Shown here one piece after another: positions 1-8,944 of a stretch of 64,000 bases of DNA. Positions within the stretch are counted from its first letter, which is position 1. Every line of letters begins with the position of its first letter. The position numbers and the translations under genes were made by a program. This DNA is from Ensifer sp. IC3342 (GTDB lineage Bacteria > Pseudomonadota > Alphaproteobacteria > Rhizobiales > Rhizobiaceae), in NCBI RefSeq assembly GCF_020193655.1, contig NZ_JADYVE010000001.1:62001-126000 (forward strand), given 5' to 3'. The notes under the pieces are model-generated. The model had not been told where the DNA came from, ran no database searches, and worked only from the letters and a program-made list of their open reading frames with translations.

Positions 1-81
1 TTCCGGGACGGGGACGGCAATTTGCAATTCACTCAACTTGATTTTGTCTGGTCGCTGTTCCGGGCGCGCTCCAAGCGTTGA
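1..81 (+). CDS. 3' end of an unidentified CDS cut by the window edge
   Basis: The first frame is open from base 1 to a TGA at 79-81 and encodes the last 26 residues of a protein. The tail begins FRDGDGNLQF and ends in basic residues. The D-x-D-x-N spacing with a hydrophobic residue at position 8 vaguely resembles an EF-hand calcium loop, but the match is incomplete. The stop lies 15 bp before the start of the M4 protease gene with a GGGGGAAG ribosome site between, so the two are probably co-transcribed. The function cannot be judged from this piece. Confidence 0.45.
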   Translation, partial: FRDGDGNLQFTQLDFVWSLFRARSKR

Positions 82-96
82 ACAAGGGGGAAGCAG

Positions 97-1767
97 ATGC
101 AAAACGGTTTGAAGAGTATTCGGCTGCATCGTGGAATCGCGGGCGCCGACGACGGCGGCCTTTCAGGCCTCACCGCGGTCGATGCGGCGGAGGCTGAACG
201 AATTGCTGCCTCCGACCCGGAAAGCGCAGCGCGGCGCTATCTGAACATGGTGATGGGGACAGGGTCGCAGCTTGTCGAACTTCGCGACACCATCAACGGT
301 GAGAAGCCGGAGTATAAGTATCTGGGCGTCGACAAGATCCCCTTCACCAATTCGCAGCACGTGAAGTTCCGGCAGTACTACAACAAGATTCCGATCTACG
401 GGTCTCTGGTGACGGTCGAACTCGGCCCAAACAACGGCTTCGTATCGATCAACACGAGTATCGGTGATCCGGCCAACGTCGATCCAACTGCGAAGGTCTC
501 GCCCAGCGAGGCGCTGCAAAAGGTCAAGAAGCTGGCGGGTTACACGAAAGAGCCCTTGAATGAGCCGGCGCGCCTGACCTTTTATTTCGACCAGTCGGTG
601 TCGCGCTGGCGGCTGGTCTACATTATCGAGGACGTGCTGCGATTGAAACCCCGCGGGACGGTGGCCAAGGACCGTGTCGACAACCTCCCAGCTTCGGCTG
701 ATTTCGTGATCGACGCGCACACCGGGGAACTCGTGGACGAGTTACCCCGCATGCAGACCATGGCCGCCGTGGACGCCGTTGACGGGAGTGTCGACGTCCT
801 GGGTACACTGCGACGATTCAACATTGTTCGCGATTCAGCCTCCAACGTAGCCCAGTTGCTAGACCGGTCACGCAACATCCGCACGCACGACTTTGGGTTC
901 CGTGACGCGTTCTTCCAGCAAGCAGCTTTGCCGGGCCGGTTCGTTACCAGCCCCCCCGCGCCGTGGGACCCCAGCGCGGTGAGTGCGCATGCCAACGCCC
1001 AAGAGGTGGTTGATTTCTTGCGTACGGTTCTGCAACGCGACGGGCTCGACAACCAGGGCGGCGCGGTCATCTCCTCCGTCAACTGCGTCTTTCAGAACTT
1101 CTCCGGCGGGCAGGTTTGGCGGAACGCGGCGCGCTTTCGCGGGCAAATGATCTATGGACAGCGTATGGTGAATGGTACGCTGCGCTCCTATGCTGCATCG
1201 CTCGACGTGGTGGCGCACGAGTTGCTCCACGGGCTCACCGACAACACCGCGCGGCTAGAATACCGCTTCCAATCTGGCGCGCTGAATGAATCCTACTCGG
1301 ATATCTTCGGCATCATCGTGTCGAACATCCACGAACCAGATGTTGGACAGTGGAATTGGCAGATCGGCGAGGACTTGACCGACACCGGCCTTCCCCTGCG
1401 TGACATGTCGAACCCAGCCGCCTTTGGGCAACCCGCGCACATGGACGACTACCTGACGTTGGACGCGGACTCCGATGACGGTGGTGTCCATACGAACAGC
1501 GGCATACACAACCGTGCAGCGTTTAATCTTCTGACCGCACGGAACGCCGCTGGCCAGTTCTTGTTCGCTCCTGCCGAAGTGGCCAGGATGTACTACGTAG
1601 CGCTGGTTGCGCATCTTTCGCGGACGTCGGGTTTTTCTGATTGCCGGGCAGGAATGCTGCTCGCCGCACAGAGCATGTTTGCAACCGTACCGGACGCACC
1701 GCAACGAATCGCAGCAGTAGCGGATGCATATGGCGCCGTCGGGATAGTCGAAACAACCATATCCTAG
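97..1767 (+). CDS. M4 (thermolysin-family) zinc metalloprotease with propeptide
   Basis: This 556-residue protein is a thermolysin-like zinc endopeptidase. The catalytic motif HELLH is at residues 374-378, the third zinc ligand lies in GALNESYSD (Glu398), and the transition-state histidine is in GGVHTNSGIH (His465). The N-terminal 220 residues resemble the FTP/PepSY inhibitory propeptide of the family, ending in a DFVIDAHTGELV segment. Family members are normally secreted, yet no hydrophobic signal peptide is visible at the N-terminus (MQNGLKSIRLHRG), so export could use another route or the enzyme could be an intracellularly made toxin or effector. The start is fixed by the GGGGGAAG site just upstream. 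Function is sure at family level; substrate unknown. Confidence 0.9.
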   Translation: MQNGLKSIRLHRGIAGADDGGLSGLTAVDAAEAERIAASDPESAARRYLNMVMGTGSQLVELRDTINGEKPEYKYLGVDKIPFTNSQHVKFRQYYNKIPIYGSLVTVELGPNNGFVSINTSIGDPANVDPTAKVSPSEALQKVKKLAGYTKEPLNEPARLTFYFDQSVSRWRLVYIIEDVLRLKPRGTVAKDRVDNLPASADFVIDAHTGELVDELPRMQTMAAVDAVDGSVDVLGTLRRFNIVRDSASNVAQLLDRSRNIRTHDFGFRDAFFQQAALPGRFVTSPPAPWDPSAVSAHANAQEVVDFLRTVLQRDGLDNQGGAVISSVNCVFQNFSGGQVWRNAARFRGQMIYGQRMVNGTLRSYAASLDVVAHELLHGLTDNTARLEYRFQSGALNESYSDIFGIIVSNIHEPDVGQWNWQIGEDLTDTGLPLRDMSNPAAFGQPAHMDDYLTLDADSDDGGVHTNSGIHNRAAFNLLTARNAAGQFLFAPAEVARMYYVALVAHLSRTSGFSDCRAGMLLAAQSMFATVPDAPQRIAAVADAYGAVGIVETTIS

Positions 1768-1845
1768 TTCGCAGGGCGTTGATTAATATCCGACCGGTCA
1801 GATCCGTCTGGATCTTTCTCGCCTAGCCGCTGAAAGGGGATTTTC

Positions 1846-3093
1846 ATGCTTACAGTTGATCGCCGTCGTCTGCTGAAATTGTCCGGGGCAGCTCTTGCCT
1901 TTCCAACACAAATTCTTGCTCAACAAGTCGTTGAAGAGGACGATGATGGTTTGGCGATTACCCAGGCGCCGCAGGAATTGGGTTTCGCCGATTTTTCAGA
2001 AAGCTGGGAATTTGTCGGAGATCCATCAATACTTGCTCCAGGAGTCTCAAACCCTCTCCCTGACGCGATTATTAGTAAGTACGCTCAAAAACACTTGGGG
2101 ACATACATTGGCGGTTATACCGAATTTTTCTTTGAGGCATTTGGACGCTCCTTCGAAGACATCTATAACGAGGCAGCGGGATCGGGGTCAGGTCGTCGCG
2201 CCAAAATGAAGCCAATCAGTGTTGAAGGGCAGGAACGTCTGCGCCAATTCTGGGCAACCTATGAATCATCTGAAGGAGCATTGCCGCCGGCGATGGGCGA
2301 AGTTCCACCAACCACGCTTCTCGATTTTCTAATTTACACAGCAATATTTATCCACGAGACAGGCGGCTCGATAAGCAAGGCTGCTGAACGATTTAACCCG
2401 GTGGATCCGGCGCTCGAACATCCAGGGATTGCATACCTCTACAACCGATTTCGTCCCAGAGGCAGCTCATATCAGAAGGCTTCTTATAATAAGTCCCCCC
2501 CAAACAAAACTTGCCTAGAGCTATTCAATGATCCAAAATTTATCAACCGATTCAAGGATCTTAAGCTATCAGAGCGAGTTATAAACACCTCTGACGAACG
2601 TTGGGCGGGCAATAAGTTTCCTAAAAACGAATTCCCCACTTCTGGGAAGAGTGACATTAGTGGAATTTTACTAGAAGCGGATTTTTTTAAATTTCGCGGC
2701 CGAGGCCTTATCCAATCAACGTGGCGAGATAACTACCGGAAGCTCGTGCATTTTTTGGTGGATATTGACAGGGATCTTGAAGGTTCGGAGATAATCAGGG
2801 GTTGGAAGGCTTTAGGGGTTACTCATGACGAGATTTGCACCCTCAGCACAAATGAAGAGTGGGATAGGCTTTTTGCGGAAGATAGCCACATACTTTCCGT
2901 AGCCGCCGTAAAGCTTCATGCTGTTTCGAGACGATACACACCCGTCTCATCGGATCCCCACGTGGCTAACTCAGCGGGCAACAACTCTATTTTAAATTTC
3001 GGAAAACGAATAAACGGCTCAGACGAGTACGCTCACGAACTTCGACAGAGGGTATTTGTTCTGTCGCAAGCGATGGGCACAGATTTCGATTAA
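1846..3093 (+). CDS. Tat-exported GH19-chitinase/lysozyme-like hydrolase
   Basis: The 415-residue product begins with a twin-arginine signal (RRRLLKLSGAALAF, likely cut after ILA), so it should be exported folded. The body has two hallmarks of the GH19/lysozyme fold: an acidic residue in FIHETGG (Glu171) in the place of the catalytic glutamate, and FRGRGLIQSTWRDNY (about 283-297), matching the GRG-IQ-T--NY signature. It may cleave peptidoglycan or a chitin-like polymer; the true substrate is not shown. The gene is markedly AT-richer than the core genes and is followed after 4 bp by the ClpP-like gene, suggesting a two-gene unit. The AAAGGGGA ribosome site supports the start. Confidence 0.75.
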   Translation: MLTVDRRRLLKLSGAALAFPTQILAQQVVEEDDDGLAITQAPQELGFADFSESWEFVGDPSILAPGVSNPLPDAIISKYAQKHLGTYIGGYTEFFFEAFGRSFEDIYNEAAGSGSGRRAKMKPISVEGQERLRQFWATYESSEGALPPAMGEVPPTTLLDFLIYTAIFIHETGGSISKAAERFNPVDPALEHPGIAYLYNRFRPRGSSYQKASYNKSPPNKTCLELFNDPKFINRFKDLKLSERVINTSDERWAGNKFPKNEFPTSGKSDISGILLEADFFKFRGRGLIQSTWRDNYRKLVHFLVDIDRDLEGSEIIRGWKALGVTHDEICTLSTNEEWDRLFAEDSHILSVAAVKLHAVSRRYTPVSSDPHVANSAGNNSILNFGKRINGSDEYAHELRQRVFVLSQAMGTDFD

Positions 3094-3097
3094 AGCT

Positions 3098-4243
3098 ATG
3101 CGAACACTTGCTCGAATCGTACTCCTAGCGATCGGAATTCTTAGTTCGAGTCCTGTACATCCAGGTGTGCGAATGGAATCGGATAATGACGGCTACACCG
3201 CAAAGCTGCAGGGCGTCATCGCCGTTGGGGACGTGGATCTACTTGTTTCCGAGTTTTCACCGATCGCGTCATTAGCCCGGTTGGCGGGAAATTTGACACT
3301 TTCATTAGACTCTGGAGAGGGCGGCGATTTTGATGAAGGCCTGCGAATTGCAGAGTTTGCTCGGGAGTATGGGGTCAGCACCCGAGTCGACAATGATGCC
3401 CAATGCATATCTGCCTGCGCATTCGCTTTCCTAGGAGGAACTAGGGAGTTGGGTGGAGAGCGTCCGCGGCCGTCACGGTACCTAGTGCCTGGCGCAAATT
3501 TGTGTTTCCACGCACCGACCCTGAGTCACAGTAAGGGGATTTTCGACGATGGGGTCGCGGCGGTAGCGAGGCTTTTTGATAAACTTGGTCCGATGGTGCC
3601 ACAAGATTTCCTCGTTGAAGTCCTTTCGTATGATCGTGACCACTGCCGTCCAATCGAGACGATAGCAGACATCATACGAATAGGAATCGACTTGGATCAG
3701 TATGCTTTACCAGCCAAGAATGTTCCGGAACTTTTCGTGTTTGCGGTACTCAATACGTTTGGACGGAACAAGAATATTCAGATCGAGGGACTGCCTTTTG
3801 TATGCTCCGGAGAAGACTGTAACCCTGAAGAGGGCCTTTTTGTATCCGAACCGATTATGATAGGCGGAGAGCATCAATCGGCCGAGAAATTGCCGTTCAT
3901 ATACAAGCTGAGTGATTCTTTTAAAGAAGATCTAAGGCTAGAGACGGGTGATCCCGAACTTTTCATCATCAGGACGATGGCTAGCGGCATCGAGAGTATG
4001 AAAGTTGCGGTCGCTTATACAGCCGGGGATACTCCTGGCCACCTCCTTGCTACAGTGTTCTTTGATGAAGCGAACGAGCGGGTGTATGTTGTCGAGGACC
4101 TTGTCGATGAGTTTCGAGAGGAATTCGGAGTGCCTGTATTCAGTAAGCCGCACTACGTAGTGCCAGCGTGGTATATGTATCCAAGCGAAACACACCTCAA
4201 GGCGCTCCGACTCGCGCCGGCGTTGCCATCATTCTCCAAGTAG
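3098..4243 (+). CDS. Periplasmic ClpP/crotonase-fold-like protein
   Basis: The 381-residue protein starts with a signal peptide (MRTLARIVLLAIGILSSS). The segment LSLDSGEGGDFDEG followed by CISACAFAFLGG (Ser105) and LCFHAP (His138) matches the predicted periplasmic ClpP-like proteins, in which a glycine-rich oxyanion strand precedes a serine nucleophile and a histidine. The expected PGG turn is altered to GEGG. The C-terminal half (about 190-381) is unrecognised. It follows the Tat-exported hydrolase gene by 4 bp and may act with it in the envelope, for example in processing or protecting against the muralytic partner; that is inference. The ATG at 3098 was chosen because the upstream in-frame codons lie inside the preceding gene. 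Confidence 0.6.
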   Translation: MRTLARIVLLAIGILSSSPVHPGVRMESDNDGYTAKLQGVIAVGDVDLLVSEFSPIASLARLAGNLTLSLDSGEGGDFDEGLRIAEFAREYGVSTRVDNDAQCISACAFAFLGGTRELGGERPRPSRYLVPGANLCFHAPTLSHSKGIFDDGVAAVARLFDKLGPMVPQDFLVEVLSYDRDHCRPIETIADIIRIGIDLDQYALPAKNVPELFVFAVLNTFGRNKNIQIEGLPFVCSGEDCNPEEGLFVSEPIMIGGEHQSAEKLPFIYKLSDSFKEDLRLETGDPELFIIRTMASGIESMKVAVAYTAGDTPGHLLATVFFDEANERVYVVEDLVDEFREEFGVPVFSKPHYVVPAWYMYPSETHLKALRLAPALPSFSK

Positions 4244-4568
4244 CGTCGGTCCCAACGTCTTCAAGAGCTATCGAGGCGGGTCACCCGGCCATATGGAACA
4301 TTCCCCAGTAGGCATTGTATCACCGGAGGTCCCCCAACTCCGGTTAGGTCGATAGCAGTCTTGGCGGCATTGCGCCGTCATTTCGGTCATTCAGATCATT
4401 TCCGCCGTTTCCTGAAAGCAGACACAGGGCAGTGATCAGGCACAGGTGGTGGTTCCGGGGGCTTGAGTTTCTAACGACTAAACGGCATGTTGACCTGAAT
4501 GTCTAGGTTGTTGCCAAGGATCGGCGAATGAAGGGACGCATCTCGCTCTCTGATAAAAATTTTACAGC
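4244..4568. other. Intergenic, small hairpin, upstream of defence cassette
   Basis: No credible gene is seen. An imperfect hairpin ACCGGAG...CTCCGGT at about 4322-4344 could end transcription of the exported-protein pair, but no T-run follows. The stretch must also hold the promoter of the MORC-Z1-nuclease operon; no clear -35/-10 pair was found. Confidence 0.4.
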
Positions 4569-6593
4569 ATGAAGTTTCTGATTTTGCGGATCCTGACTCA
4601 TAGCGAACTCGGCATGTTCCATGAGTACCGACGTCAGGGCAAAGAAGGCTCGAAGCAGCGTGCAATCAACTTCGATGGCTCGGTTGTAGACCGGGTTTTT
4701 CCCACAGCGCTGGATACAGACCGCATACCGCTGGAACTCCGGTACGACACGGATGACGGTATCGCTGTAAAGCAGCAATGGCTTACACGCCAAGCAAAGA
4801 ACTGGCGGTTCGAGGGCAATTGCCCAAGAGACAAAGTTTACGATTTTGTTGAGCCGGGATGCCTGTTCGCCATGGAGGTCGACGCGGGCGCCAAACCGGC
4901 TACAGGCGCTTGGGCTGTGTTCCCCGCGGACGATGAGGTGACGATCGGCGTTCTGTCGGATGGCGCTACCGCCGAATTAACACGGGCCGGGATGATCGCA
5001 CTGCATGGGGAAGAAGGCGTGCGCGTGCAGGGCCTACTCAATGACGCCAGACCTGAAATGTTCGGGCGAGACAGGGAAACGGTAGAAATCATGAACGACG
5101 GTGGAAGTGTCACGGGTCGGAAGCGGTTGCCGCCCCGCCCTAAGCGTTTGGCAGAGATCATTGGAAAGACAGGGCATAGTCTTCCGAGCGCAGTCGCAGA
5201 TCTCGTCGACAATTCAATCAGTGCCGACGCAACCGGGATTGACATTACTTTCGCCCCTCCGGACAGCGGGAACGGGCGTTGGCTAACGATCCGGGACAAC
5301 GGTGACGGTATGTCAGGGCCAGAACTCGATGAGGCAATGACCCTGGGGAGCGATGTCGAATATGAGTCCAATAGCCTCGGCAAGTTCGGCTTTGGCCTTA
5401 AAGGCGCGTCCTGGTCGCAAGCGCGCGTCTTTACAGTGGTGACTCGTCGACGTGGCGGTTCCCTCAGCCATCTCACCTGGAATATCGACAACCTTGGGGA
5501 CTGGGAGCCGAGCGACGCGCCTCTGGAAGAATGGGAACGCAATGCCACCGCCCTTGGAGAAAAGGGGACGGCCATTCTTTGGAAGGAAATGATGCCGCCC
5601 GCCGCGGCTCCGGTCGTGCCAGGGGTGTCCCCATATTCAGCCGAGGTGATGGAGCTTGAACGGCATCTGGGACTGGTCTTTCACCGATTCCTTGAGGGGG
5701 ATGCAAAGAACCGGAAAAAGGTGACAATCCGGATTAACGGTGTGGAAGTTCGACCGAATAACCCTGTTGGGCACCCACTGGTGGAGCCTTACGAGCTAAA
5801 GCCAATTCGAATGCCCACGAACTTGGGCGACGAAACCATTACGGTGCAGCCGTTTGTTCTTCCTTCGGAAGACCAGATAAAGCAGCACCACAAGGCTGAG
5901 GGACCTCAGGTCGTAAATGACGTGCTGGGGCGCGTAGGGCTTTTTGGCAAGCGCAATGAGTCGCAGGGTCTTTTCATTTATAGGAATGACCGCTTGATCA
6001 AGTGGGGAGGCTGGCACCAGATGTGGTCAACATCTGACGAAAAGACCAAGCTTGCCAGGGTGATCGTTTCGTTCGGCACAAAGCTTGATACCGCGTTCGA
6101 CATTAACATTACCAAGCGTTCAGTGAGCCTTCCGGCATTTGTTCAGGAAGAAATCAAGAAACTGGCCAACCCCGCCCGTAATGCGAGCAAGGCGAAATAT
6201 AAGAAGCCAGCATCGCCTCAGCCGGCAAGGCCTGTCGGAGCATCTGCTATTCCAACTATTGCTCCGGTGCAGAGGCTGCCGGCGAGTGGAATGCCTCTGG
6301 TAACCCAAAGCGGGACCATCTCCGCGCCGCCCACATCTCCTCCTCATCCGGCAGTGCCGGCGGCGCCGGTCGTCAACTACAAGCCCGTGACAACGGAGCG
6401 TTTCGCCTGGAAAGTGGCGCAGAATTTGACTGGCGGACGCGATTTGCAGGTAAGTAATCGTATGCCAGAGCTCGCGGCACTTGCGAAGCGTCTTGCCAAT
6501 GACCCCGATGCCACGGGGGAGCTCGTGGCGTTCCTGGCGGTGCTCGACGAGAAGGGGGTACAGGCACTCCTGCTAGATTCAAGCGAGCGCTGA
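4569..6593 (+). CDS. MORC/MutL-like GHKL ATPase of a restriction-type defence cassette
   Basis: The 674-residue protein has a GHKL (Hsp90/MutL-type) ATPase core at about 190-420: the N-box ADLVDNSIS (Asp214-Asn215), the nucleotide-lid DNGDGM (243-248) and GKFGFGLKGAS near 270. The first 180 residues (KQRAINFDG, KNWRFEG, then a LLNDARPEMF linker) look like a separate DNA-recognition or effector domain, possibly of the EcoRII-N/B3 type; this is tentative. The proline-rich 560-620 stretch is a linker to a small C-terminal domain. Such ATPases are known from bacterial operons with Z1 and nuclease genes and predicted to drive DNA looping or translocation. Its TGA overlaps the next gene's ATG. The ribosome site is weak; ATG 4569 was kept because THSELGMFHEYRRQG looks like the conserved beginning. 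Confidence 0.85.
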   Translation: MKFLILRILTHSELGMFHEYRRQGKEGSKQRAINFDGSVVDRVFPTALDTDRIPLELRYDTDDGIAVKQQWLTRQAKNWRFEGNCPRDKVYDFVEPGCLFAMEVDAGAKPATGAWAVFPADDEVTIGVLSDGATAELTRAGMIALHGEEGVRVQGLLNDARPEMFGRDRETVEIMNDGGSVTGRKRLPPRPKRLAEIIGKTGHSLPSAVADLVDNSISADATGIDITFAPPDSGNGRWLTIRDNGDGMSGPELDEAMTLGSDVEYESNSLGKFGFGLKGASWSQARVFTVVTRRRGGSLSHLTWNIDNLGDWEPSDAPLEEWERNATALGEKGTAILWKEMMPPAAAPVVPGVSPYSAEVMELERHLGLVFHRFLEGDAKNRKKVTIRINGVEVRPNNPVGHPLVEPYELKPIRMPTNLGDETITVQPFVLPSEDQIKQHHKAEGPQVVNDVLGRVGLFGKRNESQGLFIYRNDRLIKWGGWHQMWSTSDEKTKLARVIVSFGTKLDTAFDINITKRSVSLPAFVQEEIKKLANPARNASKAKYKKPASPQPARPVGASAIPTIAPVQRLPASGMPLVTQSGTISAPPTSPPHPAVPAAPVVNYKPVTTERFAWKVAQNLTGGRDLQVSNRMPELAALAKRLANDPDATGELVAFLAVLDEKGVQALLLDSSER

Positions 6594-8944
6594 TGCCTAA
6601 CCTCCGTATACTCGCGACACCTCCATCAGCGCCGAGCTGGGTGGACCGACTCTCAGGAGCCTCTTGGCCAACATGGAGCCGGCTGGAGAATTTATTGCTG
6701 AGCAACGGACGCTGGAAGCCGGATCAGGTCGCGTCGCTTGACGCAGAATCCTTCCGTGTCCTTCGGCATCTGCGGGATCCACTTTCGAATGGACCCTTCA
6801 GTGGGCGTGGCCTTGTTGTGGGATACGTGCAGAGCGGGAAGACCGCAAATTACACCGCTGTGGCGGCGCGGGCTGTAGACGCGGGATATCGCCTTATCAT
6901 CGTGCTATCCGGGATCCACGATTCCCTGCGCAATCAGACCCAGGTGCGCCTTGAGCGGGAACTGGTGGGGCTGTCCGAAGAGAGTTGGGAGGCACCGGGT
7001 TGGACGTTGTTGACCGGTCGCGACGCGGATTTTGCGCCTGCCGATGCCGCTATTCTCCAGCGGGGCGGGGCCTTTCTGGCGGTCATCAAGAAGAACACAC
7101 ACATCCTTGCCAAGCTAATCGAGTTCCTCCAGGCGGCAGGTGCACTCGTCGGGGACCTTCCGGCGCTCATAATCGACGACGAGGCGGATCAAGCATCAAT
7201 CAACACGCGGGGCAACCGTGACCCGGCAATCAGTGATGAGGAGGATGCGAGCGACAAGGCTTCTGCTCCTTCGCCGACGAACAGGTTGATCCGGACTATT
7301 CTGAGGCTTTTGCCCCGGGTCAGCTACGTCGCGTACACGGCGACCCCGTTCGCCAACATATTCATAAATCCTCAAGCGCTTGATAGTGAGGCGGGAGAAG
7401 ACCTATTCCCGCGCGACTTCGCTCTCCAGCTACCGAGACCGGATGGATACACGGGAACCGAAGAGCTCTTTGGCGTCGCGGCACAGGGGCGCGACGTGTT
7501 AAGGCCGGTGCTGGAAGACGACGTTCAACGTTTGCGCACCACCGGCAGGCGCCGGAGCGCGGGTCTCGTTGTTGGCCCTGCCGAAAACTTGATCCCGACC
7601 TCGCTTTCGGATGCCTTTCTCACGTTTTGCCTGGCCGGTGCCGTCCGGGATCTCCGGCCCGGCCTTGTAGGTCAACCGCACACAATGCTGGTGCATGTCA
7701 GCTCGCGGACGGCTGATCAGGCTCGTATCGCAGGCGCTTTGAAGGATCAGCGCGACATCTGGCAGGGTGCGCTTCAGCAGGGGCAGAGCCTGGACGGTCT
7801 GTTTCGCGGAATTATCAGGAGCCATCTCGCAGGCGTCGAGCTTCCGGCCGATGAGTCAGAGATAATCGCGCGCGCCTGTCGGGTGATGGGCGGACTGGAG
7901 ATCCTCGAACTCAACAGCGTCGCCGGAGAAAATCTTGAGTACGACCTCCATCCCGGACGGCATCTCGTTGCGGTTGGGGGTAATAGACTGTCTCGTGGCC
8001 TCACACTTGAAGGGCTGACGGTTTCGTACTTTCTGCGGACCACCAACATGGTGGACACTTTGCTGCAAATGGCGCGCTGGTACGGGTTCCGAACGGGCTA
8101 CGAAGATCTGGTTCGCGTCTGGACTACAGACGGCATAGCTCAGTGGTTTACGGAGCTCGCGCTCGTCGAACAATCATTGAGAGACTCTCTTCGCTCTCTG
8201 GCGCGTGCTGGCCGCCGACCGGATGAAATGGCAATTCGCCTACGCGCACATAGCGGTCTGTTGCTAACCGCCCGCAACAAATCGGGGCTCTCAACGGAAG
8301 TCCGAGACTCCTGGTCCGGCGAGCACCCACAGACAGTCATGCTACCGCTTGGTAACCCTGATCGCTTGGTCGATAACCGGCTGCTGACCGAGCGTCTTAT
8401 AAGCAATATTGGAGGCGGGCGGCAAATTGCTGGCGGCTGGCTGCTTCAGGATGTCCCTCCTGAAATTATCTGCGATTACCTGCGCCTGTATCGCACCCAT
8501 GATGAAGTGATTGCCTTCCGTGGACAAGAATTGGCGGACTGGATCGGCGAGCGGGCCGGGGCGGGGGAGCTGGTGAATTGGTCAGTATTTGTCGCCGGGT
8601 CCCGGGAAGGTGCTGATACAAAGATTGGCGGGCTGTTAACCGGGGTAGTTACCAGATCTCGTACAAGTTCCGAGAGCATCGGGATTTTGATTGACCCACG
8701 GCATGAGGGAGTCGACTTGCCGGGTGGCCCCGATGCCTACCGCCGACGAAATGGCAATTACGACGCGGAGTCCATGCGCGCTGCTCGCCCTCCGACCGAG
8801 GGGTTACTTATCCTGTATCCGCTTGACCCGGGCCCGCTCGGCGTCGGCGAGATAGACGCTGTGATCGCTGTGGCCCTAAGCTTGCCTCGAACGTCTGACG
8901 GAGCAAGAGCCAGTATCGTCAATCGGGGGGTGGCGGATGGCTGA
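6593..8944 (+). CDS. Z1-domain superfamily-2-like NTPase of the defence cassette
   Basis: The 783-residue protein carries a P-loop GYVQSGKT (77-84), a Walker B LIIDDEAD (192-199), the helicase-like motif AYTATPFANIF, and the Z1 core GGNRLSRGLTLEG...DTLLQMARWYGFR around 450-500. It is thus a helicase-like NTPase of the Z1 family, which occurs with MORC-type ATPases and PD-(D/E)XK nucleases in predicted restriction systems. The ATG overlaps the TGA of the MORC gene and its own stop overlaps the nuclease start by 8 bp, so the three are translated as one coupled operon. The likely role is translocation or remodelling of unmodified DNA for the nuclease; this is inferred from the family and context. 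Confidence 0.9.
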   Translation: MPNLRILATPPSAPSWVDRLSGASWPTWSRLENLLLSNGRWKPDQVASLDAESFRVLRHLRDPLSNGPFSGRGLVVGYVQSGKTANYTAVAARAVDAGYRLIIVLSGIHDSLRNQTQVRLERELVGLSEESWEAPGWTLLTGRDADFAPADAAILQRGGAFLAVIKKNTHILAKLIEFLQAAGALVGDLPALIIDDEADQASINTRGNRDPAISDEEDASDKASAPSPTNRLIRTILRLLPRVSYVAYTATPFANIFINPQALDSEAGEDLFPRDFALQLPRPDGYTGTEELFGVAAQGRDVLRPVLEDDVQRLRTTGRRRSAGLVVGPAENLIPTSLSDAFLTFCLAGAVRDLRPGLVGQPHTMLVHVSSRTADQARIAGALKDQRDIWQGALQQGQSLDGLFRGIIRSHLAGVELPADESEIIARACRVMGGLEILELNSVAGENLEYDLHPGRHLVAVGGNRLSRGLTLEGLTVSYFLRTTNMVDTLLQMARWYGFRTGYEDLVRVWTTDGIAQWFTELALVEQSLRDSLRSLARAGRRPDEMAIRLRAHSGLLLTARNKSGLSTEVRDSWSGEHPQTVMLPLGNPDRLVDNRLLTERLISNIGGGRQIAGGWLLQDVPPEIICDYLRLYRTHDEVIAFRGQELADWIGERAGAGELVNWSVFVAGSREGADTKIGGLLTGVVTRSRTSSESIGILIDPRHEGVDLPGGPDAYRRRNGNYDAESMRAARPPTEGLLILYPLDPGPLGVGEIDAVIAVALSLPRTSDGARASIVNRGVADG

